Shown here one piece after another: positions 51,321 through 61,821 of a stretch of DNA of 64,000 nt (its first letter is position 1; each line of letters begins with the position of its first letter). This DNA is from Tricholomella constricta. Lineage: Eukaryota > Basidiomycota > Agaricomycetes > Agaricales > Lyophyllaceae. The DNA lies in assembly GCA_013368375.1 (NCBI GenBank), contig JAACJP010000010.1, positions 434,001-498,000 on the forward strand, in the 5' to 3' direction. The translations under genes and the position numbers were made by a program. The notes below the pieces were generated by a model. The model was given only the letters and a program-made list of their open reading frames with translations. It made no database searches and had not been told where the DNA came from.

Positions 51321-51513
51321 ACTGACGAAAGCGCTAACTGTACGTACTACCACTTAATTTTGTTTGGCATGGCAATGGCAAACAAAGTCATCACGTGAAG
51401 GAACATGACTTGAACACGCCGCTCATCATTCAAATTGAGCGGGATCTAATCACTAACGCGCTGCTTGACACTGACCATACTCTCTCTCACCCAGGCGGGG
51501 CACACATCACACG

Positions 51514-54500
51514 ATGTCCGTGTCTATGGCCCTCACAAGCGACATGTCCCTAGGGAGCGATTTCCTCGCCACCCCTGGCGCGGAGGGAAAGTCGTGGAGC
51601 GATGTTCCGGAAACACCGGTATCCTCGCGCCCCAAACGTACTACACGCGCTAGTATAGCTGGAACGAAAGGTGCACCACTTACGCTGCGCGACCAGGAAA
51701 AGGTGCGTTCTATTCGTGCTGTACGATCACATTTTAACCTCGCCGCATAAGCACATCGATAATCTAAAGAAGGAAAACTTCAGCATCAAGTTGCGAGTCC
51801 ATTTCCTCGAGGAGCAGCTGGCAAAGCTTGCGCCAGACCAGATGGAAGCAGCCCTCAAGCAGAACATCAGCCTCAAAATTGAGGTTCAGCAGCGCGGTAT
51901 GGAGATGAAGAAGCTGAAGAAGTTGGTCCTTGAATTGGAACGCGAGCTTGATCGACTTCAACGCGCAGGTGGCTCGCGCAACCGTGAACGAGAGCTTGAA
52001 GAGAAGCTGGAGGAACGGGATCGGGAGTTGAAGGAGTTAAGGAGGCGACGCGCCGGAGATGGCGTGGACGAAGAAGCGGTTCAGGAGCTGGAGTTGCACA
52101 ATTCGGAGCTGGAGGAGGAACTTCATAACGCGCGGGGCTTGTTAGAGGAGAATATGGACGAAATTGAGCGATTGAGGGACATTGTGGAACGGAGAGGGGA
52201 CGAGTCGGGGGCGGAAGGTTCAGGTGGTGAGGGAAGGAGCGAAAGGCTGAAGAGGAGAGTGGAGGAGCTGGAGATTGAGAACGAGGAGCTCAGGTTGAGA
52301 TTAGACGAGCATGCGGAGATCATCGCACAGAAGGAAGACGAGAAGGACGATTTAGCGGACGAGATAAACGCCCTTCAGTTGGAAGTCGAGGATATCCAAA
52401 GAAGAAGAGAAGCGGAGTCTTTTGAACGGAGCGAGAGTAGGGCGCAGATCTTGGAGGAGAGGGAGGAGCGAGAGGCTGTGGAGGACGATTTAAACGCGCT
52501 CAAGGACAGGCTAGCAGCGGTGACGATCGAATTGCAACAGAAGGAAGATGATATCGAGCTGGGGGCACGCGAGATCGAAGATCTTGTGGCGGAGCACCAG
52601 CGTATTCTCGAGGTTGTCGACAATGAGTGGAGGGGTGAAGTTGAGGAAGCGCGAGGGCAGGTGGAGGAACTACGCGATGTCCGTCTTATCCTTCAATGGA
52701 ATCTGTTCACTCATTTACCCATACTTCAGGTTCTCGCTGAACGGGAATCAGAATCAAAGGATCTGCGACTTCATATTTCCGAGCTCGAGGCTAATCATGC
52801 GAAGTTTGAAGCAGCCCTCGCACACTTGGAGGAGGAGAGTGAGCAGAAGGATGCCAAACTCGAGTCCATGAATCATGCGATGGAGAAGCTTTCAGAGGAG
52901 ATTTATGCGATGGAAGACGAGAACTATAGGGTCAAGGAAGACGCTGCACGTTTACGGGAGGACGAAGCGGCAGAACGAGAAAGGTTGGAAGCGTTATCAG
53001 CGGCTCTCAAAAATGTACGTTGCGTTCCCGGCAATGTTTCTTAACGTCAAAGGCTGAACAATATCCTTGATGGATTCCATTCTTCAGGTTCTCGCTGAAC
53101 GGGAATCAGAATCAAAGGATCTGCGACTTCATATTTCCGAGCTCGAGGCTAATCTTGCGAAGTTTGAAGCAGCCCTCGCACACTTGGAGGAGGAGAGTGA
53201 GCAGAAGGATGCCAAACTCGAGTCCATGAATCATGCGATGGAGAAGCTTTCAGAGGAGATTTATGCGATGGAAGACGAGAACGATAGGGTCAAGGAAGAC
53301 GCTGAACGTTTACGGAAGGACGAAGCGGCAGAACGAGAAAGGTCGGAAGCGTTATCAGCGGCTCTCAAAGATGTACGTTGCGTTCCCGGCAATGTTTCTT
53401 AACGTCAACGGCTGAACAATATCCTTGCAGCTAGAGTCCGATAGGCTGAAGCGGGACTTAGAGAGGGTTGAAAACGAGTTGGCACGGGCCCGGAAAGAGT
53501 TGGATGACAGGGATTCCAAAGGCCGTGATCGGGATGGAGCGTTGGATAAGTTACATGCCGAGAACAGGGATTTGGCGAGTCAACTCGCAGCGCAGACACA
53601 GGCGAGGCTGAATATCTCGGAGAAGCTAGATGATGTACAAGGGACGTTGAGGACGGCTGAGGGCGAGGTGACAGCATTTAAAGCGAAGGTAGCAGACCTG
53701 GAGCAGAGGTTGTCCAAGGACCAGAGGTCGTTGTTAGCGGCTGAAAGTCAATATCGAGACCAACTCACGGAACGAAACACGCTGCTGTTGACGATCTACC
53801 AGTATCTGGACAAGATTCTGGGTGTTGATAAGACACCGGTGAGTGTTTCCTATTCTCGCTCTACTCCTTGCTAATGCAGCTGTTATGTGCAAGTAGAAGA
53901 AGAATGGACAAGCAGAAACAAAGCCTTTCACTAACTTCGCTGTCTTCCACGACAATCTCATCACACGATTGAAGGCGCTCAGCCAGATTCAACTCGAGTT
54001 TGATAAACGGTGTAAAGAGGTCGAGGGACGATACACAGAGAAGCTAAACGACATGCGAAAACAACTCGATCACCGATGGAAACAAATCGACAAGTTCGAA
54101 GCTAGTGTCAAAGCATATGCCGAGACCAAGATCACCTGGCGTCGGAAGCTTGCCGTGAAAGAGGGAGAACTCGAAGCTATCAAGGTGTGACATACTCTGT
54201 GCTCCCTCGTCACCGCGGCTAACACTTTTCTATCTTTAATCAGGCCACTAATGCAGAGATGGCGATTCAACTTTCTGGAATCAAGCGTCCGGGGCAAACT
54301 GACGCAATGGAAATCCGTTCCCTGACTACCCGGGCAGCCAATGCGGAACGCCGGCTCAATAACGCTCAAAACCAGTTGCTTGCGACCGAGGAGAAGGTTG
54401 CAGACATGAACCAGAGGAGCGCAACGGCTGATGCAAAGTGGGAGGCACGGGTGAAAGAGTATGAAGCAAGGTTGAAAGCAGCGGAAGAGAGGGTTAAAAG

Positions 54501-54723
54501 GGAGCGGCAAGGTAGTAAGGAGAGGGTTGCAGAGTTGGAAAACAACCTAAAGTGTGTTTACCATGTCCTCGCATCAAAGAAAACTCAGCTTATGATCTAC
54601 ACCAATGATAGGAGCATTCAACGGCAGTTTGATCTTGCGCAGAAACGAAATCAACAGCTTGCGGAGGTCATTGAAACCAATAAGGTTCCATCAGGCTCAT
54701 CTGCTTCAGTGACTCCAAAGTAG
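51514..54723 (+). CDS. CM1-domain coiled-coil protein (microtubule-nucleation scaffold)
   Basis: Relative of fungal Mto1/Pcp1 and animal centrosomin, which bind gamma-tubulin complexes at spindle pole bodies. A short disordered N-terminus (MSVSMALTSDMSLGSDFLA, SSRPKRTTRASIAG) precedes the CM1 motif, joined across an intron: LTLRDQEKHIDNLKKENFSI, KLRVHFLEEQLAKL, ALKQNISLKIEVQQRG. The rest is nearly all coiled coil, rich in Glu, Arg and Leu. A 285-nt exon is present twice in tandem (52730-53014 and 53088-53372, 95 codons each, phase 0), so the encoded rod is lengthened in frame. The C-terminal part (NFAVFHDNLITRLKALSQIQ, DMRKQLDHRWKQIDKFEASV) continues to GSSASVTPK. About eight exons. Confidence 0.85.
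52724..53427 (+). repeat. tandem duplication of one exon and its flanks in the CM1 gene
   Basis: Copy 1 is 52724-53069 and copy 2 is 53082-53427 (346 bp each, spacing 358 bp, 12 bp between). Both include the acceptor CTTCAG, the 285-nt exon, the donor GTACGT and most of the next intron. I count about eight differences, six in the exon; all six appear to change an amino acid (His/Leu, Tyr/Asp, Ala/Glu, Glu/Lys, Leu/Ser, Asn/Asp). Confidence 0.9.
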
Positions 54724-55303
54724 CATTTTCCCGCCATGTCCATTGATATACTATAACTCAGTTCTCACCACTTGCATTCTGTAATACTAGGAGTTCTAAC
54801 TAATCTGGATATTTCTTGTAGATTTTCCGGACACTGTAAGGAGTGCCTAGCAGGTGAGAACAGCAAAGAGCATGTAGACTCGCTACCAGTTATTCTGCTG
54901 ATGCAAGCTGCACATTTTTTTTTGTTTGCGGAGGTTGATGGGTTTGATTTTTTTATTTACGCTAGTCCAATGCACCTCTGCTATCCAGCTGGTAGCGAAG
55001 ACGAGGGCGAGGGCGAGGGCGAAGACGGGATAGCGGATAACTGGGGCCTGCCTTGGCAGGCCCCAAAATATATTTGTTGTGATAAGTGGCGAGACTCTTC
55101 TGAAAGGAGAGGGCGAGAGAAGGCGGGATAATGTAAGAAAAATATCGCGGTGGACGGCGGAGCGCTAGAAGGGCGCGACAACAAAAGGAAAGGAAGGAAT
55201 GAAGCGAAGAAAAAAAAACCTAAATAAAAAGGGCAGCGGAGGGTGGGCAAGCGAAGAAAGAAGGGATGAGATATCTAACTAGCGTAAGATTAGGAACAAT
55301 TTA
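54724..55303. other. intergenic region with hairpin and purine-rich tract
   Basis: GAGGGC hexamers repeat near 55002-55020. A perfect 10-bp inverted repeat (GGGGCCTGCC, TT, GGCAGGCCCC) lies at 55043-55064. The stretch 55095-55265 is strongly purine-rich on the plus strand. No coding sequence was recognised. It marks the junction of the gene block and the transposon nest. Confidence 0.6.
55043..55064. repeat. perfect 10-bp inverted repeat
   Basis: GGGGCCTGCC is followed by TT and its exact reverse complement. In RNA it would form a strong hairpin; AAAATA follows on the plus strand. It could be a transcript end structure or the remnant of an inverted-repeat element. No function is shown. Confidence 0.6.
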
Positions 55304-55672
55304 TCAATGAGGAAACGGCAGCCAGAGCGTACTTGTCGAGTAAAGACAAACACGAGCTGTGGTGGACCAGTGGTCAGCGCGGGGCGCGAGAGGAAGGCGA
55401 AGCCTTATGCTACGGCTAAACGATAGCGCAGTGCGGACGTCCTGAGACGTGAAAATGATGTCAGTTCCGCGGTAAAAAGGATCGGACTTGTGATAAGGAA
55501 GGTGGTACTGAGCGCGACCATCCTGGAAGACGAGCGAGGTCCTCTTGACGACCTTCTGCCAATCAAACAAGGCGCTGCCGTTCTTCTGAAGGAGCTCCCC
55601 TGAGCGGTGACACCCATAAAAACAGCAGGCGATGATGACGGCGAAGAGAAAGTCGTCGTACGAGCCAGACTC
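55304..55672 (-). pseudogene. tyrosine-recombinase-like gene, C-terminal fragment
   Basis: Resembles the phage-integrase-like (Crypton-type) recombinases common in mushroom genomes. Residues read SGSYDDFLFAVIIACCFYGC, HRSGELLQKNGSALFDW (Arg of the catalytic core in HRSGEL), SLVFQDGRAQYHLPYHKSDP and FYRGTDIIFTSQDV. After about 55440 the reading frame is lost. The catalytic C-terminal Tyr region is missing. The gene is cut at 55668-55672 by the copia element and its N-terminal half resumes at 61037. Confidence 0.75.
55668..55672. repeat. target site duplication GACTC, left copy
   Basis: GACTC directly precedes the left LTR and recurs directly after the right LTR at 61037-61041. Five base pairs is the usual length for Ty1/copia insertion. 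Confidence 0.9.
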
Positions 55673-55933
55673 TATTGAAAGGGCCAGCACATTGTGCACA
55701 GTGGAAAGGCTATTAGCTTACCTAGAGTGTTTAGCTTGTAGCTAAGGTTGAGGCTGTGAGTGTTACTAAGTACTAGGAATGTAATTCCACACCGATATAC
55801 GACATATTAGTGTGCTATTTATACTACTGGGATGGCGCACAGACCATCAGAGTTAGGGGATAAGATGTAGTGCACAGACCATTGATAAGAATCTATCATG
55901 TGATGGGTCACATGAATATGGTAAGTTTCAACA
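55673..55933 (-). repeat. 3' LTR of the copia element
   Basis: 261 bp. In element orientation it begins TGTTGAAAC and ends TTTCAATA, so the terminal dinucleotides are TG and TA with short inverted ends TGTTGAAA / TTTCAATA. It matches 60779-61036 with four substitutions and one 3-nt length difference. Confidence 0.9.
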
Positions 55934-55942
55934 CTCCCCCTC
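55934..55942 (-). other. polypurine tract of the copia element
   Basis: GAGGGGGAG on the minus strand, directly before the 3' LTR. This is the expected plus-strand primer position. Confidence 0.75.
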
Positions 55943-55962
55943 GTTTAGTGCAGCTCTAATAG

Positions 55963-58900
55963 CTATCTTTGCGAATAGAATTCAAGCCCGAGATGTTCTC
56001 GGAAAGTCAAGAATTTTTCCTTAGCTAAGTTCTTTGTGAACATATCAGCAGAATTCTTGCTTCCTTCGATGAAGTAGACTTGTACATGTCCATCTTCAAT
56101 GCATTCACGTACAAAGTGGTAGCGAATATCAATGTGTTTTGTGCATCGTTCTTGGACAGGGTTAGATCCAATAAAGATCGATCCTTGATTGTCGGCATAT
56201 ATAGGAATTGCGCCAATGTCATATCCAAGTTCAAACATCACATTCTTAATCCACATGATTTGTCGACTAGCGTCGGACATAGCCATATATTCGGCTTCAG
56301 TGGATGACAGCGCTACAGTCTTTTGGCGTCGTGAGACCCAAGCAACTGTTCCAGCAGCTAATGTCATGAAGAACCCCGTTTGGGATCTTCGTTTGATAGG
56401 GTCAGCAGCCCAATCGGAATCTGTGTATGCCAAGAGTCCTTCTCCATTGTCTCCATCATAAGTGAGAGCGTAATTGGGAGTTCCAACAAGATAGCGGCAG
56501 ATATACAGCGCTTTGTCAAAGTGCTCTTGTGAAGGGTTTGCAGCAAACTGTGACAGTTTAATGACTGCATAAGCGATGTCAGGACAAGTCCTGATCATCA
56601 GATACATCAGAGATCCTATGACCTGCTGAAATTTAGATCGCAGTGTGGGAGTTGCAGGTGTTCTGTTCTCATCAGATATATACCCTGCAGGCAAAGGTGT
56701 GGTGGCGACTCTAGCATTTGTCATACCAAAGCGCTCTACTACCCTTTTGAGGTAGGGAATTTGGTCAAGCATGATTTTGCGACCATTGCGCAATGTCTAA
56801 TGCGCATTCCCAGGAATTCCTTTGCGTCACCAAAATCGTGACATTCCCAACGCTGCATGAATTGAGCTTTCTTCTTCATTGTGAGAGCCCTGTTAGGTCC
56901 CATGAAGATCCCGTCATCAACATAGTTGATAGCAATAACAAGTGTGCCATCGTGATGTCTGTAGACAAAGATACCAGCATCCTACTGGGTGCGGTGAAAG
57001 CCCAATTCAAGCATGGATGCAACAAGTTCCTTCCACCAGGAAAGAGCTGCCTGTTTTAATCCATAGAGTGCTCGATTTAAGCGCAGCACTTTGCGCTCTT
57101 GGCCTTTGACTTTGAAGCCTTCGGGTTGTTCCATATATATGACAACTTGGAGTTTGCCATATAGGAAAGCGCTAACAACGTCAAGCGCTAAACAGCACCA
57201 GTTCTCGAGAGAAGCTAACAAGCATAAGGCATACAGTTTCGTACCGGACAACAGGTGAGAAGATCTCATCGAAGTCAATGCCTTCTACTTGGGTAAACCC
57301 TTTGGCGACAAGTCTAGCCTTTTTACGACCATCAGATTTGATCGCAAATGCCCATCGGTTCTTAATGGTTTTATGACCAGGTGGTAGGTCCACAAGGTCG
57401 AACACGCCACACTTTTTCAGGGCCTCAAGTTCCTGTTTGCAAGCAGCTTTCCACTCCTTCTGTAATGCAGCGGGCATTCGCGCAATATCTCGAAAGTTTG
57501 TTGGAAGTTCATCGTGAGGTGAAACTGCTTGAGAAAGCAAGAAGTTCACAAAATCTACTCCCCCTTCCCGGGCCATTTTTAGTATATAGCCCACATCGTC
57601 TATGCCTTCCATAGGAGTCGCATCACTCAACGTATTGGGTGGTGGTGGTGGTGCTGTACTCAGTCCGGGAACCGGAAGTTGCACACGAACTGGTTGTTTG
57701 TAAGGAACTTTGTCCCTTTCACCAACTAGTCGTTTTCAATACCGCTGACTCGCTTGTTGTCGGATTATATCCGACGGTGCTGGTTTGTCACCATAGACAT
57801 TTCCAGGACAATTGGTAGGGTTCCTCATGCGCACTGGGCGTCTGGGTAGTTCAGCCCATTCACGTTGGTCCTCACAGCGAGGTTCAAAGTCTTCGCGTAC
57901 AGGTCCTTCGTGTTCCGAAGGCGCTTGAGGAGCATCTTCTGCAGCATCGTCATGCGCATCAGATGTCTCAGGAGAGTCAGGTCGATTGATGGGGTTTTCA
58001 TCATCGTTATCTGCTTCCGAAGGAGTGTGTTCATCTCCATTATTTGATGGTTGATCCACATCGGGATCTTGTCCTAGAGGGGTATATCCCTTTTGTTTTG
58101 TGTCAGAACACTTTGGAAACATTGTCTCATCAAAGATTGCTGTGGTGGCAACAAAGACCATGTTGTTGTGGAGTCGCATAAAGTGATGTCCCTTAATCCC
58201 GTCAGGAATGCCAATGTAAATCATTAGCTCAGATTTTGGCGCAAGTTTATTTGCACGTCTTTCCTCAGGGAGGTAAACATAAGCTCCACATCCAAATACT
58301 CGGAGATGCTCGACAGAAGGTTTCTTCTTTGTCAGAGATTCAACCGGAGTTTTCCACCCTAACCGACGCATAGGAGTACAGTTGTGAAGGTGAACCACGT
58401 GTTCAACGCAAAATTCCCACCACGAATTGGGTAGACAGGCAGTGAAGCAAATAGCCTGTGCCTTGTCCATCAAGGTCCGATTTAGGCGTTCAGCACACCC
58501 ATTTTGTTGTGGAGCGCTCTGCTCAATTTTGATTCCCAAATTGCGCAATTCATCAAGGAACTCTTCCGATTTGAACTGCATCGGAGCGCCATCGTTCGAT
58601 ATTGGCTCCATACTGGTTTTTCACCATCGCAACGAATTGTCTCAATGCTTTGATAGCATCAGACTTTGCGCGTAGGCTTATTGTCCAGGCATGAGAATTA
58701 TAGTCATCAAGGAATGTCATGATGTACTTGTACTTTTGGTACGAAGTGACAGGGAAGCTCTTTAAGTCCGAATGGATTAATTCGAACGGCTTCGATGCAC
58801 GCGATTGGGATTGTGGGTAAGATTTTGAAGGCACCTTCCCAAGAGCGCATCCAGGACACGTGGGTGATTTTGCAGGAATCTGGAGATTCCGCGGTATTCC

Positions 58901-59197
58901 AGTGACATTGTCCGGAGCATTTCGGATCACGTCTTTGGACGGATGTCGGCGTTTATGCCATGTGTCATAAGATACATTGTGGATAGTAGTGTTGGCATAA
59001 TTGCCATTCTCAGCAAGCTTTGTGTGAGAATCTACCCAATAGAGATTTTGCCCTGGCAAGTGTCGTGTACACGTTAGGACAGGCTTTCCATGTTTTTTGA
59101 ACGTTACAGGATGTATGCGAGATGTAATATCTCGAGCCGTACCATCTTCGTTCTCTACTTTGTGTGTTATGAAGGCTGTGCCAGAGCTTTTTACCAT
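55963..59197 (-). pseudogene. copia pol: integrase, reverse transcriptase, RNase H, with breaks
   Basis: Domains in order: GAG-pre-integrase with SPTCPGCALGKVPSKSYPQS, integrase core (FELIHSDLKSFPVTSYQKYK; QQNGCAERLNRTLMDKAQAI), connection LRVFGCGAYVYLPEERRA, reverse transcriptase (NRWAFAIKSDGRKKARLVAK; LDVVSAFLYGKL; active-site YVDD near 56920), RNase H (LLAYTDSDWAADPIKRRSQT; TVALSSTEAEYMAMSDASRQ). Breaks seen: frameshift in integrase near 58590, in-frame TGA at 57736, frameshift near 57215, in-frame TAG at about 56982, frameshift near 56790. No protease active-site motif was recognised before the integrase. Confidence 0.88.
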
Positions 59198-60540
59198 AAT
59201 AGGTGCAGCATCGGCACTTGCTGTTTTGACCGCGATAGGATTCTCAATTTGGCGTGGCGTATAATGCCGAGAGATACATGTGGTACAAATGCAGATATCA
59301 AAGTACGTAAATTACAGTCCGCGGCTAAATCTCGAAGAGCGCGCTGTGTACTTGCATCAGTAACCGGCGATATGTGGAGCAAAGAAGGTACTTGCCTGTC
59401 CTCGCGGTGTCCAGTGATAGGGTCCATGTCCATGCCATCATCAGAACCCCAGTCTAAAGCTTCCTCCTTTACTTTCTCGATTCGCGGCCGCTTGGGGGCG
59501 TGTTCAGGGGTGGGCTCGCGTCTTTCATAGATTTCCTCAAGTGGTTTGAGGTTGCGGGCGGTCCTCGGAATATGGAGACATTTCGCTAGAGCGCGTGCCT
59601 TCTCATAGGTCTGATAGACCCCTGAAGATGAGGTGCTAGCGCCAGTAAAGCGCTGGGCAGCAAAGGGAGAGGGAGGGCGGTTGTGCAGGCGCTGTAGGAG
59701 CGCAGCGACGGTTGGAGTGTCTCCATCGATTTCAATCGAGGAGGCGGCATGGGAGTGGCCATGGCTGGAGAGATCCTGTTTATCCTGCTTTTTCACCGAT
59801 TTGCCACTGCGCTTGCCTCGTTTACCCTTCTTGTCTTTATTCTCGGTGTTACCACCAGAAGTTTGACCTTTCCAGAAAGAGTCCTTCCCTTTATGTTTGA
59901 CAGCTGACATTTTGTTAGCCGTCTGGGGATTACCCAAGGCAGAGTTGCGCCGGTTAAACTCCATCATGATAGCAGCCTTTACGGCGCTGATGAGTTTGTC
60001 CTTCTCCGTGGTTTGGAGAAGGGTAGCAGATATGGTGTCCCATTTCTGGGGAATAGCGGACATGAGGATCATCGCTTTCACAAACTCAGGGAGATCGACC
60101 TCATTGGCCCTAAGGCGCTCCAACAGAAGGTTGAGCTTGCCTATCTCCGGTTCAGGGTTGGAGGACCCTGAGAGTCTGAACGATATGGCTTTCTGGAAAT
60201 CTCCAAAGGGTAACGAAGCACCAGGCTTCGAATACACATTTTCAAGAGCTTGCCAGAACTCCTCAGAGGAGTTACCACTTATTTGGTTCTTGATCTCTGG
60301 AGATACCCTGAGGCGAATAATGCCAAGGGCCTGGTCATCCCTGTTGTCCCATTCACGATGTTCCTTAGTTTCGGGGAGGTTTTCACCGTCAGACCCTACT
60401 TGTACTTCAGGACGTGGGTTGCCACCTTTGACAAGTTGCCAAAGGGCTTGGAAACGAAGGTAGTCCTGCATAGCAGATGACCATTCAGCCCAGTTTGTGC
60501 CGTTGAAAACGGGGACAAGGGTAGCGAAGTTGGCGGACAT
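59191..60540 (-). CDS. copia gag-like polyprotein part
   Basis: Begins MSANFATLVPVFNGTNWAEW, the typical copia Gag start, with DYLRFQALWQLVKG. It continues through a helical capsid-like region (EFWQALENVYSKPGASLPFG, LNLLLERLRANEVDLPEFVK) to a basic low-complexity stretch (KGKRGKRSGKSVKKQDKQD) and a Pro/Ser-rich tail. No CCHC zinc knuckle is visible. The frame closes near 59191 while pol begins in another frame, so either a break or a frameshift link lies near 59200-59250. An in-frame ATG 36 nt upstream (60576) is less typical. Confidence 0.75.
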   Translation of the reverse strand: MSANFATLVPVFNGTNWAEWSSAMQDYLRFQALWQLVKGGNPRPEVQVGSDGENLPETKEHREWDNRDDQALGIIRLRVSPEIKNQISGNSSEEFWQALENVYSKPGASLPFGDFQKAISFRLSGSSNPEPEIGKLNLLLERLRANEVDLPEFVKAMILMSAIPQKWDTISATLLQTTEKDKLISAVKAAIMMEFNRRNSALGNPQTANKMSAVKHKGKDSFWKGQTSGGNTENKDKKGKRGKRSGKSVKKQDKQDLSSHGHSHAASSIEIDGDTPTVAALLQRLHNRPPSPFAAQRFTGASTSSSGVYQTYEKARALAKCLHIPRTARNLKPLEEIYERREPTPEHAPKRPRIEKVKEEALDWGSDDGMDMDPITGHREDRQVPSLLHISPVTDASTQRALRDLAADCNLRTLISAFVPHVSLGIIRHAKLRILSRSKQQVPMLHLLW

Positions 60541-60766
60541 GTTTGATGCGGTTTGGAGTGCTGCAAGGAAGCGCAATCAGCATCATGTCCATCCAATAGA
60601 AGTGAGATGTTGAGCAGATAGCTCATGCACGTCGAGCAACACAACATAGAGAATATCTGAGAATTTTCTCAGCCATAGGGCGAGAGCATTCAGAGATTTT
60701 GCTCTAGTGGTAAGCCGGCAAGCCTATCAAGTCTGCAGCCACAGAGGGCGCTGACGACGGCTACCG

Positions 60767-60778
60767 GGGCCCATAACC
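60767..60778 (-). other. primer binding site, initiator tRNA-Met anticodon arm
   Basis: Directly next to the 5' LTR the minus strand reads GGTTATGGGCCC. This is the complement of GGGCCCATAACC, the anticodon stem-loop with CAT of initiator tRNA-Met. Priming from the 5' half of a cut tRNA-Met, as in Drosophila copia, is the likely reading. Confidence 0.65.
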
Positions 60779-61036
60779 TATTGAAAGGGCCAGCACATTG
60801 TGCACAGCGGAAAGGCTATTAGCTTACCTAGAGTGTTTAGCTTGTAGCTAAGGTTGAGGCTGTGAGTGATACTAAGTACTAGGAATGTAATTCCACACTG
60901 ATATACGACATATTAGTGTGCTATTTATACTACTGGGATGGCGCACAGACCATCGGAGTTAGGGGATAAGATGTAGTGCACAGACCATTGATAAGAATCT
61001 ATCATGTGATGGGTCACATGAATATAAGTTTCAACA
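60779..61036 (-). repeat. 5' LTR of the copia element
   Basis: 258 bp copy of the LTR at 55673-55933. The pair is about 98% identical. It ends at TTTCAACA on the plus strand, directly followed by the GACTC target duplicate. Confidence 0.9.
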
Positions 61037-61041
61037 GACTC
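61037..61041. repeat. target site duplication GACTC, right copy
   Basis: Second copy of the 5-bp duplication that flanks the left LTR at 55668-55672. Confidence 0.9.
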
Positions 61042-61386
61042 ATGCGCGATCACCAAAAAGCGGGACAGATGCGGAATGCGCAGAGGGAGCTTCCTCTTGA
61101 CAGGATCGGTGCGAACCTTCTTCAAGCCCTGGATAGTTGTTCGAACGAGCGGGTGGTCCCGTTGAAGTCGGGATACAGATCACGAAGGAAGTGTCGAGCA
61201 CTGGAAAGGTACTTCGGGCCAGACACGATGTACCGGGAAGTGAAAGCGATATACCAAAAGAGAGTAAGCGGAGTAGGGTCGAGGGGCAGATTAGCACTGA
61301 TACAGAAACAAATATAATCCCGGGCACCGGTGGCATACCCAAGCGCCATGGACTTCTCGAGGGCGCTGACCTGGAGATTGATGGCC
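61037..61386 (-). pseudogene. tyrosine-recombinase-like gene, N-terminal fragment
   Basis: Continuation of the gene cut by the copia element. The protein reads ALEKSMALGYATGARDYICF, LPLDPTPLTLFWYIAFTSRY, IVSGPKYLSSARHFLRDLYP, then after a frame change near 61150 HPLVRTTIQGLKKVRTDPVK, RKLPLRIPHLSRFLVIAHES, which joins exactly to SGSYDDFLF at 55672. The frame change looks like a one-base deletion, so the gene was probably dead or dying independently of the insertion. Upstream it is bordered by the second retroelement. Confidence 0.75.
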
Positions 61387-61771
61387 TAGATAGGACATGG
61401 GTAAATAATCCTCAGCGTCAGAATAGAAAGAAAGACAACTATATTGATACCTAGATAGGACACGGGTAAATACTACGGGTCCTATCAGTATAATGAAGAG
61501 AATATGTAGACTAGAATACACTTACATCCTCAGCGTCAGAATAGAAAGAAAGACGACTGAGGATGAAGACGAAAGAATGGAATTGGAATTGGAATAAATT
61601 CGGCTGACTACGTTGTAGACGTGACGAATACCTCGTCTACCAGTAGGGAGGGAAAACAAGTAAGTAAGTAAGTAAGTAAGAAAGTAAGTAAGTAAGTAAG
61701 TAAGAGGAAGTGTATGGTAGGTCACGTGCGATTGATAATGTAAGTGATGATAATAGGTCCCATGGACAACA
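61387..61771 (-). repeat. putative 3' LTR of a second copia element
   Basis: On the minus strand the region starts TGTTGTCCATGG directly after a G-rich GATGATGGGGTTG stretch that could be a polypurine tract. It contains a GTAA microsatellite (about 61656-61703) and internally repeated segments: CTAGATAGGACA(T/C)GGGTAAAT twice, and CCTCAGCGTCAGAATAGAAA twice. The other LTR is not in the window, so the left border is a guess. Confidence 0.4.
61656..61703 (+). repeat. GTAA microsatellite
   Basis: About eleven GTAA units, with one GAAA interruption in the middle. Confidence 0.9.
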
Positions 61772-61821
61772 CAACCCCATCATCGCGGGAGTGAAAGAGA
61801 ACGAAAAAGAAAAAGAGGAAG

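Larger units (their letters stand above)
55673..61036 (-). mobile_element. Ty1/copia LTR retrotransposon, complete in structure but mutated
   Basis: Both LTRs, target duplication, polypurine tract, primer binding site, gag and pol are present, all on the minus strand. The order integrase, reverse transcriptase, RNase H defines Ty1/copia. The LTRs differ by four substitutions and one 3-nt indel over about 260 bp. The pol region has several frameshifts and in-frame stops, so this copy is not autonomous as sequenced. It lies in a tyrosine-recombinase gene. Confidence 0.92.
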
